A stretch of DNA of 31,051 bases from Bigelowiella natans CCMP2755 (taxonomy: Eukaryota; Cercozoa; Chlorarachniophyceae), in NCBI GenBank assembly GCA_000320545.1, contig ADNK01000792.1, forward strand, positions 1 to 31,051, given 5' to 3'. The position numbers and the translations under genes were made by a program. Below are positions 1-9,758 of the stretch, in pieces. Within the stretch, counting starts at the first letter, position 1. Each line of letters starts with the position of its first letter. Under the pieces are notes generated by a model. The model ran no database searches, was not told the DNA's origin, and worked only from the letters and a program-made list of their open reading frames with translations.

Positions 1-544
1 CCTTGTTCACGGCCTGCCTCCACTCTATGGATAGACGTCGATATCTGCTGATGCTCTGGGCATTTCTTGCAAATCATCATCATCACATCTTCGTTAATGT
101 AATGGTTGTCATCAGTCTGATCCCTCATGGAGATGCCGGACTGGCGTTCTTCGAGCTGTACGTGTCTCCGTCGCACGCCACGCTGTTCCCGCAACAACAT
201 TCGCTTTCGCATTCTTCCTTCTCCTCCCCCCCCCCCCCCCCCTCCTTGTTAATCTCATAAACTCACCGGCCTCCCTCTCCAACACAACTAAGAGGAACAA
301 ATGATGACTTTGCTTGTCGTGTGCTCTGCTATTGCCAGAATATCGGAGTCGGGCATGCTGGAGCGGGCGCGGGCTCGCGCGGAGCAGTATAGGTAAAATA
401 CGACGGGGGACAGCCGTCCGCGCTTGCATGTGTGCCATGGACTTTTGGCATGAATTCGGCTTGCGGTTCAGAAGCCGGCCGTGCTGCTGTTATGGCTACT
501 ATGCGAGGCTCTGCGCGTCTTTGCAGTAGCAACCTGCCTCCCTC

Positions 545-594
<50 letters not shown>

Positions 595-2316
595 TCCCTC
601 TCTCCCTCTCTCTCTCTCTCTCTCCCTCTCCTTCTCCTCCTTTCTCTTGTTTTGATGTAATAAAAAAACGACGAAATAGATAGAGAAGAACATAATGTCG
701 CTGCCCGGTCGGCAAACCCATACCCATCCCCTCCCCCCCCTCTCACCCCAAAACGCAGGAGACGGGTGAGAAATCTCGTTCACTCGAGGAGGAGGAGGAG
801 GAGGAGGAGGAGAAAGAAGCAGAAAAGGAAGAAAACGCAACAGCGGCGTCGATCCTCCTCCTCTTCCTCCGATTATGAGGAGGAGGAGGTGGGAAGGGGG
901 GGGAGATGGGGGAGCATCTTCGGGCAATGGCAGCCGTACCAGACATACACAGCTCAGCTGATTGAAAGGAGGAGAGGAAGCGATAGACCGTGGCTGATAA
1001 TGCCTGATGGAGAAGCTGATAACGCTGAGGCAAAATCGTCGCCAATGATGATTCCAGGCGGCAGCAGCAGCAGCAGAGTCTACCCGATATCACTGAAGAG
1101 CGGTGCAGAGGAGGAGGGGAGGGGGAGGGGGGGCGGCGGGGGGAGGTTCGATTCGCAGCTGATCCCAGCCGAGGAGCGCGTGGCCCTTATGAGGAGGAAG
1201 CTCTTCCACCCGCTCTTCGGACCGGATATTCCGTGAGTGGGAGAGGAGGGGGGGGGGAGGGGGGGAGGGTGCAGAACGAGAGAAGAAAATCTATGATGAT
1301 GATGACAATGATGATGGCAATGATGATGACAATGATGATGACGAATGATGATGAGTCCTAGCCGTCTCTGCCCTCCCTCTCCTCATCCTCCTCCTCCTCC
1401 TCCTCCTCCTCCTCCTCCTCTTCATCGTCCTCACAATCAATCTCAGTTGGTTTGAAGAGGGTGCGGGGATGCTAAGCTCCATCACAGATTCTGAAGCCTA
1501 TGAGGACTACGACAAGACCAACAATAGTAACAGCAGCAGCAATAACACCACCACCAACAACAACAACAACGACAACGGCAGCGTTATCCGTCCTCCCCCC
1601 TCGGACGCGAGAGATGCAAGCGCTAGGAGGGGCTTCATAAAGAAGAGGAAGGAGAGGAAGAAGAAGGACCACATACCTACACTCTTGCTTCGACATCGCC
1701 CAGGACTTAGTAAGCTGCGACGAGGAGGATTTATAATGGGGAGATGATAACCATGAGAGAGAAGGGGGTGGGGGTGGGGAGTCTAAGAGCGAACGAGAGT
1801 GTATTTGACCACGAGCTACTCGATGTCTTCAGATTCGAGGATTTACTATGATTTGTATTGCGTCATAATTGCCTTTCTTTATCATTACTCTTGAATGTCC
1901 TCTCTCTCCCCCTTTTTCTTTCTCCTCCTCCTCCTCCTCCTCCTCCTCCTCCTCCCCTCCTTTGTAATATTTTTTTTCACGAAGTTCGGTTGGCATGAGC
2001 CCCCCCTTCCCTGTCACTGACTAGAATTGTTACGCATGATAATTCGTATAGGGAGGCGGTATCTTCTAGAGAAGAGAAGGCTCTTGGTAATATACATAAA
2101 AGAGGAGGGCGGGGACTGAATACGAAAATTAATAGCTCTAAAAGCATCGGCGCGCTCACATTCCTCTTCCGTTTTCTCGATTTTCACTTGATTGATCACT
2201 CCTCGCGTACCTACGATCAGAGGAGAAAATAAGATAAATTCGGTTCAAAAAAAGGACGACGCGGTGCATCATAATTGATGTCTTTTCTATTGAAATGCTC
2301 CCATGACTGACCGTAA

Positions 2317-2352
<36 letters not shown>

Positions 2353-2785
2353 CGCGCGCGTGTGGTGTTATCGTTAGGGTCACGTCATCCATCATAGAGC
2401 GCAGATCTGCGCGAAGCTTGAAGAGGGGACTATACCGAAGCAGGTGGGTGCGGTTGAGAGGATCATTGAGGAGAGCACAGAGTCGGTGATGCATATACCA
2501 TGGCCGTTTGCCTGGATGCTTTTGATTTATGATTTTCAGATATGGCAGCATGTCGACCTCGAGAATGCTGCTGGGAACGCTCCATCCCCCCGGGGAGGCG
2601 CTGCGGGAGGAGGGGGGGGGGGGGGGGAAGATGCACTGTTGGATCTAGAATCCGAGTCCGAACCAGCAGAGGATGGCCGTAGCGATGATGGTTATCATGC
2701 TGCGGCTGAGCTAGCTGAGGCCGACGATGGGAAGAGTCACAAGTTGGATCTGCTTCCTGAAGACGACATCACTAGACGTGAATAG
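1..2785 (+). CDS. 3' part of an unrecognised low-complexity protein (six exons, 5' end outside window)
   Basis: Six exons join with matching phases: up to 157, 339-392, 759-1232, 1447-1709, 2025-2086 and 2378-2785, ending at TAG. Donors include GTAAAA, GTGAGT, GTAAGC and GTAATA. The 471 residues inside the window begin with a hydrophobic stretch (around YLLMLWAFL), then a nine-Arg run encoded by a GGA microsatellite, Ser and Glu runs, an Asn/Ser-rich tract near 1520-1580, a basic helix-like exon (2025-2086), the aromatic stretch PWPFAWMLLIYDFQIW, a poly-Gly run and an acidic tail. I recognise no family. The short 54- and 62-base exons are the least certain, but both restore frame exactly. The hydrophobic start could be part of a membrane protein; that is inference. 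Confidence 0.55.
541..650. repeat. (CT)n microsatellite in an intron
   Basis: A long CT/CCCT array lies in the intron between the exons ending at 392 and starting at 759. On + it is a polypyrimidine tract about 110 bases before the acceptor. It opens long false frames of Leu-Ser on + and Arg-Glu on -. Confidence 0.95.
1292..1425. repeat. ATG/ATGAC repeats followed by a (CTC)n array, intronic
   Basis: Imperfect GATGAT/GATGACAAT repeats (about 1292-1355) and then a (CTC)n array (about 1381-1425) fill the 214-base intron before the exon at 1447. The pyrimidine-rich array lies just upstream of the CAG acceptor and may serve as its polypyrimidine tract. A second (CTC)n array sits at 1921-1960 in a later intron of the same gene. 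Confidence 0.9.
2317..2364. repeat. Compound (TG)n-(CG)n tract
   Basis: TG dinucleotides run directly into CG dinucleotides, then TGTG, giving about 48 bases of nearly uninterrupted alternating purine-pyrimidine. It lies in the intron 13 bases before the last exon of the first gene. Such sequence favours left-handed Z-DNA under supercoiling; that is known chemistry, not something shown here. Confidence 0.9.
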
Positions 2786-3457
2786 GCTTTCGCCCTTTTA
2801 GTTTTGTTCGAGAGGCCATTTACAAATTTTCACCCGCTCATCAATGATCGAATCATCAGTAATACTCGAATGATGCTCGGTCATGTGCATTGCTATAGAT
2901 GAGATTGCCACAGCTCGATCAATGAAACTGTTGGCTTCACCTTCTCAGTACTAGAGTAATGTTGGAGCCTTGTCGATCATTGGAAGAAAGCCATTCTAGC
3001 ATTGTTTAGGCGCATGCTTGCAATTATTGCAAATCATGTGCATGCTAGCATGGCTAGATGGCATGCTCCATGCTAGCGTTTCTCACTCTAGAACTAGGGG
3101 ATCATTTTTGCAGCTTTGCATGTCGAATGAATGGAACATGCTAGCATGATTGACCCGCACATCAACAATTCTAAAGCGCCATCGTGACGGCTACGTTTGT
3201 CCACTCTAGCACTGATGCGGATCTGGTGCTGAGAATTTGCATTGTTATTTGCGCACATGTAGATAATAGACACAGCAATACACTATATATTATTGTGTAT
3301 TGCATGTCTATCATATAGACTTGTCTACCATACGTTGTGTAAACGAGTTGCGTATCATATGTTTAGATGCATGCACTAAACTAGTAAAGACTAGAAGAGG
3401 GTTCATGATGCACAAACCTAGGAATTGGTCTACCGTTGCAAAAACACGTGAAACTCA
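2786..3457. other. Intergenic region with CTAG-containing words and two hairpins
   Basis: No credible exon is seen. This is the 3' side of both neighbours, which converge. It holds many TCTAGCA, CATGCTAGCATGG and GGCTAGATGGCATGC words (2995-3210) that recur in other intergenic gaps. It also has a 9-bp inverted repeat (GCAATACAC 3275-3283 / GTGTATTGC 3295-3303, 11-base loop), followed at once by GTCTA-TCATA-TAGAC (3306-3320). Confidence 0.75.
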
Positions 3458-4300
3458 TCAATGCACGAGAATTTCACACGCTGTTCGCGCAGGCGGGACT
3501 GTGCACGCAGCTGCCTTGATGCGACCACCCGGCACAAGGAATAGCAGCTCCACGCTCTCGTTCTCGCTCCCAGCCACAGTTACATTTATTCCGCCATCGC
3601 TGCTTTCGCCGGCGCTGTTTTTGGCCATGGCATCAGGCTGCCGTACCGACAACACGCGTGTGGGAGATACGGGAACCAGTTTCTTGTGCTCACCAAGCAG
3701 AGCATATCCGCTGTCCAGCACAGGGCTGATGACCCATGTCTTGTGCCTGAGGGGGGCGGATTCACTGGTGGAGTTGATGACGTCCTGCAGTGCTGATGCG
3801 CCCACCGATCTCGTGCTCACATCAAGTTGCCACTTCGTGGTGTCATCAGCAAGCGGAGTGACGCACTGGGTAGCGACGACACCGTCCCTGCAGCTCTCCT
3901 CGCCCACCTCCCACGCCACCAGAGCGGTTGCAGGGGGCGGGCGAGGGTATAGATCGTCGATACCTAGTAGCAGCGGCGACGATGAAGATTCAGACTTGGC
4001 ATCCGCCTCGATCGCAAGGACTTGGAAGTACGTTTCTTGGCCGATTTCGGAGCTTGCAACCCAGATGTGTGCCCCCTCAGGAGGGGCGTGGGCAGAAGTA
4101 TAGGAGCGGTCGATGGGCAGGGGCGCGCGCGAAGGCTGCAGAAGCGTTCCATCAGCCATGCATGTGCGCCGCAGAAGATCGTAGCGAGCCGTCCCTAGGG
4201 GAGGAGTCATGAGAAACAGTCTGTCAGACCAAAACCGGTATTCGCGAGTGTGCTCATCGATGAGCAAATGTGAAGGTGTGAGCACCCCCTCTCTCCCCCC

Positions 4301-4338
<38 letters not shown>

Positions 4339-4350
4339 GCGTGGCTATAT

Positions 4351-4422
<72 letters not shown>

Positions 4423-6508
4423 TGCGAAACGGGCAGCAATGCAGCGACTGGAAATTCGACCCACTCGTACCCAGTTCATCCGAAAAGCCAACCGGTCCAG
4501 TGGAGAGGGTGGCGATGAGCGCGTTCAGCGCGCCGCCCTCCAACGCCGTGCGGAAGTTGTCCTTACTGGGCCTCAGGCCTACCGCCGCCACGAGCAGTGA
4601 TGTTGCGCCGATGTTCCAGTTGTCCCCCCCCGGCTGATAGTCGTGGCTCGCTCTCGCGTTCGTTACCGCGCGGTGGAGCACTGACTCGAGAAGGTCCGAG
4701 GGCAGTGGCATGCAGTACTGGATCGGGAGCGAGTGGGCCGTAGCGGCGTCGCCCATGGCGCTCAGCCACTCGTGCGCCGCTTCGAGATCCGTGTTAAACG
4801 GCTCGAATAGCAGGTAGTTGAAGTCCAAGAAGTCGATTTCGTAGCCCACCGCACCGCGCTCTCGCATGCTGGCCATGAGCCGGTCAAAGTAGCGTCGGGC
4901 GTGGGGGGCGGGGTACGCGTTGGCGAGCTGGCCGCGGGCCCAGGAAAGATTGTATCGATTGGAGACTGCCATTGTTATGGTCTCCTCCCCCTCTTCCTCC
5001 TCCCGCCCCTCGTCGTTCTGCTGCTGCTGCTGCTGAAGATGTAAGTCTTTGGGCGTGAAGGAGGCGCATGTGGGTCCATCATACATGAGGAAAGAGGTGT
5101 TAAGTCTCTCAGCGAGAGCTTTTAGCCCAGATGGGAACAGGCTGCGCTGCTCTGTTACACCGCGCTTGCAATTGGCGTTCTCACGCTCAAACTCGAACCA
5201 GTAGGCGTCCAGCTGCGTGTAGGCGACAGGAAGCTTCATGCGCGCGAATTCAGCGTGAAGCTTCGACAGAACGGCCTCGGGCGTCCCCCTCTCCAGGATC
5301 TGGTCATAGTTGTACCAAGAGTAGAAGGCGCCGTTGTCAGTCCAATAAGAGATCTTCGTACTCAGAGGATCCTCCTCCACCAGTCTATTCTTCTTGCTAC
5401 TTGCGACGAAGGAACGCTGGGCTCCTGCTCCTGCTTGATTACGCTCATCGCTGCTCGCATGAGCCCTTCGTAGCAGCTCCCCGTACACATGCACAGCATC
5501 GGTGGGGCCCTGGCGGGAAAAGCTCAATGATGTCGTCCCCTCATAGCCAGCGGGAAGCTGCTTTACGTAGCCGTGCGGGCCAGCACATAGCCGTGCCGGA
5601 GCCCCCGCCCCTTCTTCCAATCCCTCGATGGAGCAGTCGTAGCCGAGGATGTTGCTCTTGAAGTTATCAAAGGGTGCTAGCACGAGAGTGTCTCTGTTCC
5701 CTGTTCTGGGTTCCCCGTCGAAGACGACGTGAGGACCGCCCTCCTGTCCCCCGGGAGCTCCGACACCTTCCCCCCACCTTGCGACCGCGAATCTTCCCAT
5801 CCAGCTGAGATGTTCCACGGTGTGGGGGAGACCTGCTCCGGCGTTGAAGGAGGGAAACATTACTGATACGCGACCGGTCGCGCCGAATTGCCCGACATTC
5901 GGCCAGTGAACCGTGCGTCGGTCCCTCGTCGCCCCGGTCTGCATCATGTACACTTTGTGTGCGGGATTGCTGCTCTGGAACACCTTCTGTGCGTCCCATT
6001 GCAGCAGGTTCGCGTCCACGAGGCCTTGGGGTAGAGTTTGGCGGAATAGGAATAAGCCTTCTTTAGCAGCTGGGCTGGCTTCAGATGCGAAATACTGGAT
6101 GGCGACAGAGAATGGCGTTTTTTGATGGCCTACTAGGAAATTCATTCGTATCTCGTCGTAGTCACCGAGCTTGGCATCGTGCTGGTTGTCGAAAGTCTCG
6201 ATACCGTCAAATATGAGAGGCTGAACTAATGACGACGGCGATGATGCTCGGTCTTGGTACCAGATCTTACCGGTGTGAATTGCGACGGGAAGGCTGTGCA
6301 GCCAAGGCTTGGCATTGACATTAACAGCGAAGGTTCTATTCCGGTACACCACTACCTCATACCCACCGCCTCGCCGCCAGATAACCTCCCCCTCGGTGTC
6401 CTCTCCTATAAATTTTGCTTGCTGTGATTCGCGCCAAAGGGTGTGGGCTGGGGTGACGAGGAAAAGGAGTACTAGACTCCTCAGGAAGGAGCATGCCTCC
6501 ATCGCCAC
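3458..6508 (-). CDS. Secreted TIM-barrel glycoside hydrolase-like protein (alpha-galactosidase/GH-D clan-like, tentative)
   Basis: The frame starts at ATG 6508 with a cleavable signal peptide (hydrophobic core LVLLFLV), so export or lysosomal/vacuolar targeting is likely. An N-terminal beta-rich half is followed by a barrel-like half: TQLDAYWFEFE near residue 432, VGYEIDFLDF near 555 (the Asp would be the candidate nucleophile) and STGPVGFSDELG near 670, then an MADGTLLQPSRAP segment and a beta C-terminal domain. This order resembles alpha-galactosidase/raffinose-synthase-like enzymes, but the family is inferred from motifs only. Poly-Gln (about 491-496) and Glu-rich runs form an insert. Residues about 680-739 are pure microsatellite translation and are probably a 180-base in-frame intron (4291-4470), leaving about 956 residues. 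The stop is TGA. Confidence 0.7.
4291..4470 (-). other. Probable in-frame microsatellite intron of the glycosidase-like gene
   Basis: Read on the minus strand, CTGG|GTACGAG is a good donor and GAGAG|AGGGGG a possible acceptor. The 180 bases between contain (CT)n 4305-4333, (TA)n 4354-4394 and (GT)n 4394-4422. Being a multiple of three with no stop, the segment stays open and would translate to His-Thr, Ile-Tyr and Arg-Glu dipeptides, which do not belong in an enzyme core. The exact acceptor is uncertain. Confidence 0.6.
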
Positions 6509-6840
6509 CAGGAATTAAGTCATAGCTTCCGTCCCCGATACTGGAGACTTTTCAATGCGACGACCATTCGCCCGTAAAATATCTAAAATATCAGTCCTTT
6601 CTGCTATAAATCAGAATACGCCCCGGCATTCGAGCGTTGTTCGGGCTTTCCCGTCGATCTGAACATTGGAAGCACTTCTGGAGTTGGTCTTGTGGTAGTC
6701 CTGCGAGCGAGTCAAAGCTTTCATTTTGCGCTCGGTGGAATCTCGGTGAATCTCGACGATACTCGAGGAATCTCGAAATCCGGAGATCAAATCTCTCAGT
6801 AGTCTCGAGAAGAAAGCAACGTTCCGACAGGCAAGGAAGC
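6509..6840. promoter_or_regulatory. Divergent promoter between the glycosidase-like and carboxylesterase genes
   Basis: Only 332 bases separate the two opposite start codons, and both neighbours are secreted hydrolases. The word GAATCTCG occurs three times (6738-6745, 6748-6755, 6768-6775), with further CTCGA elements to 6810. A TATA-like TATAAAT lies at 6604-6610 on +. A shared control region is inferred from the spacing and the repeats. Confidence 0.55.
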
Positions 6841-9259
6841 ATGCCCTCTCCCCGACACGGGGCGCTCTGCTCCGTGCTCCTCCTCCTCTCGCCTTGGTTT
6901 TCCGTGGCTATCACGCCGACTGTGACGGTGCAGAGTACTCTGGGGAAGATCCAAGGTGGTTGCTAGTTACAGGCAATTTTCGTTCGCAGTTGTTTTTCTC
7001 GAATGGCGTTCGAGGTCTGCACTCCGCGTTTTGACGCAAAACAGAGCGTGTAGCACTTGAGTTGCTGCCAAACTTCGATACCTGCCTATAAAATTGTGCT
7101 AAGTATTACTTGTCTCACCCTATCCCGCCCCCTCTTTCCTCCTCCTCCTCTTCTTCCTCTTCCTCTCTTCACTTCCTCAGGATACTATGAGGACGGCACG
7201 TACCGTTTCCTTGGAATTCCTTACGCGAAAGCACCAGTAGGGAGGCTACGCTTCCGCCCCCCCGAGCCACCAAAATCATGGGATCCTTCAACCCTCAAGG
7301 CCGCAGCCTATAAACCGGCATGCCCCCAGACGTCCACCTGGTGGGGACCTGCTGCGGAGGATACCGACGAGGACTGCCTCTTCCTAAACGTCGTCTCCCC
7401 GGCAACAGCAGAAATAGGCGGTGACGGGTTTCTTCTCAACGGCACCACCAACAGCTCGCATCCTGAGGGCGGAAGTAAGTTGGCGCCCATAATGGTGTAC
7501 ATCCACGGGGGCGGTTTTGTGCACGGGGCGGGCTCGGTGTGGAACCTCAGTCGTTATGCAGAGCGACAAGGCGTCGTCACGGCGACTCTCAACTATCGGC
7601 TCGGCGTGCTCGGTCATCTAGCGATCGAAGAGAGGGGGGAGGAAAAAGAGGAGGAGGAGGAGGAGGAGGAAAAGCAGCACCGCAATAACAGGTGCTGGTC
7701 ACGAACAAAAAGAGGAGGGGGAGACATGAACCAGAGTTTGTACTTTGTATTTCCTATTTCCACATATTAACCATTCTCCGTTTGTATGACTGCCATAACA
7801 CAACACAGCACCGGTAGCAGCAATTTCCTCCTCGATCAGATCATGGCTCTTTCTTTCCTGCGCGACAATGCCCGTGCGTTCGGCGGCGACCCGTCTCGCA
7901 TCACAGTGATCGGAGAGTCAGCCGGTGGAATTAGCGTGTGCATGCTTCTCTTCTCCCCCCTCACCAAGGGTCTTTTCCAGCGTGCTGGCATCCAATCGGG
8001 GCCGTGCGTTGGGCCTTGGGGGCCAAGATCCAAGGCCGTTGGAATTGCTGCGGGGAAGGCGTTCATGGAGTCGCTTAACGTGTCTAGCGCAACAGAGCTT
8101 CGAGCATTGCCGCTGCAGACTTTACAATCGTCGCCTCTTTTTGCGGGTGTCACGTCAGTAGATGGGTACGTGCTCCCGGTGCATCCTGAGGAGTTACTAC
8201 GGCTCTCTTCCTCTTCTTCGCTGTCATCGTCGAGTTCCCTTTTCCCCAGCTTGGACCGACTGCTGATTGGGTCGAATACCAATGATGGCCTAGCGCCCTT
8301 CCCTTGGCTCGACTTCGAGAAAACAACAGGGTGTGTGTGTGTGTTTGTGTGTGTGCGTGTGTGCGTGTGTGTGCCAGGGCATCAGCTGGTGGTGGATATC
8401 TCTGTACTCGTACTACTCAAATGAATTTTGCATATCCTCATCCAATCACCCCCCCTCTCATATTCCATCGCGTCCCTCTCCACAGGTACCCCTCGTCGGA
8501 ATCCGGGTTACGCGAGCGATTTCGGCAGTTCTTTTGGGCGTCGCCGAGGCTCATGGGCGCTCTCAAGAAAGTCTACAGCGCCCACAACTTCGGACACAAC
8601 GCGACCTTGGCCTTCCTACAAGCCAACGCAGACGCGTGTGTTGTGTGCCCCACACGGCGCATCGCGCGTGCTTCCGCGAGGGATGGAAGCGCGAAAGCAG
8701 CCCCCGTCCCTCCAGCCCCATCTGTGCTTGAGGTTGCGTTGTACAAATACGGGTATTCGCAAGTGTGGAACGGACTATCGCCACACGCCTCCGAGCTGCC
8801 AATGGTGTTTGGTTGGAACATGCCAAAATTCACCGAAAAGTATGGCTACGACGAGGCACAATCAAGGAAGATGCAAGGCTGGTGGGGGGACTTCGTTCGC
8901 AAGGGGTTGCCCTGGCCTCAGGCGGGGAAGGGGGGCGACTTCAAACTCAGGTTTCTGCGAGACGGGATGAAGAGGGGCCAGGGAATGCATGCGGTTGTTT
9001 TTGCATTTCTTCAATTTTTTCTAACAATGTTCTGCGTTCTGTGTGGCTCGCTTTTCGTCGCAGATTCCTCAATATTTCTGAGAGCGAGGCTGTTCTAACG
9101 GGCTACCGACCGGTGTGCGATGTGTGGGAGGCCGAGGCAAGCAACCAAACAGCTGCGAGGCTGATCTGGAAGCAAACATGCCAGTTTTGCTTTCAGAATG
9201 TCAACACTACGATGGCTGGCGGAGTTGATTATTGCGAATTTCCTATCGCTAGTAGTTGA
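6841..9259 (+). CDS. Secreted type B carboxylesterase / cholinesterase-like hydrolase
   Basis: An alpha/beta-hydrolase that cleaves carboxylic esters. Exons 6841-6955, 7181-7691, 7809-8330, 8486-8950 and 9064-9259 join in phase to 602 residues, the normal family length. The first 24 or so residues are a signal peptide. Family motifs are intact: YRFLGIPYAKAPVGRLRF, EDCLFLNV, oxyanion-hole HGGGF (147-151), FGGDP and nucleophile elbow GESAGG with Ser246. His483 in SPHASEL is the catalytic His. The acid position reads GSNTNDG, with Asp368 where cholinesterases usually have Glu. A Glu-run insert follows NYRLGVLGHLAIEE. Several NxS/NxT sites suit a secreted glycoprotein. The third intron is almost a pure (GT)n start. 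The true substrate cannot be told from sequence. Confidence 0.93.
8331..8373. repeat. (GT)n at the donor of the third carboxylesterase intron
   Basis: The exon ends ACAACAGG and the intron begins at once with GTGTGTGTGT, so the splice donor is itself the start of the microsatellite. The 155-base intron ends CCACAG at 8485. Confidence 0.85.
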
Positions 9260-9758
9260 GTAGTGTCCATGCTCTACCTGGAGTATTTATCATACGATAA
9301 TAAGCAATACAGCCATAGAAACATTCACAGTGCTATACATGTACCCTCGATAACCCTTTGTTGCGCGTATCTATTAACATGATTTCATGCGCCGTGCGTA
9401 AGCAGTGTGGTACGCAATACTGCGCCCAAATCGTGTGCGGCAAAATGAGAGTTTTAACTGGCTATCTATATACAAGCAAGCGATGGCAGCTGCGTTCGTT
9501 CCGTGCTATGGCATCGTATGGCATGCATGCACTTATTATATGTGATCGCATCGCCGCATGCCTGCGGCGGCGCATGCATGCTAAAATACTGATCAGCAAA
9601 GCTATGCTCATAACACTAGCATCGCCAAAGTGTTACCACATCTGTCCCATGTGTTTGGAATAATGCCTCACCGTCCAACCCTAGAACTATTACCATACAC
9701 CATGTAGTAATAGCATCGACTAATACTTGCTAGATAGCTGCAACGCATCGTATCGTTG
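9260..9758. other. Intergenic gap between convergent genes
   Basis: No exon is recognised. It contains two copies of the palindrome GCATGCATGC around a perfect 7-bp stem (CGCCGCA 9552-9558 / TGCGGCG 9563-9569, loop TGCC). It probably holds the 3' UTRs of the esterase and of the TFIIB-like gene. Confidence 0.6.

Noticed and set aside
329-927. Long minus-strand frames rich in Arg-Glu over the CT array
   Set aside because: They exist only because an (AG)n array has no stops. Flanking composition is not protein-like, and the plus strand has phase-matched exons.
3300-4103. A 267-codon plus-strand frame
   Set aside because: It lies opposite the C-terminal coding of the glycosidase-like gene, which has a far better composition and domain logic.
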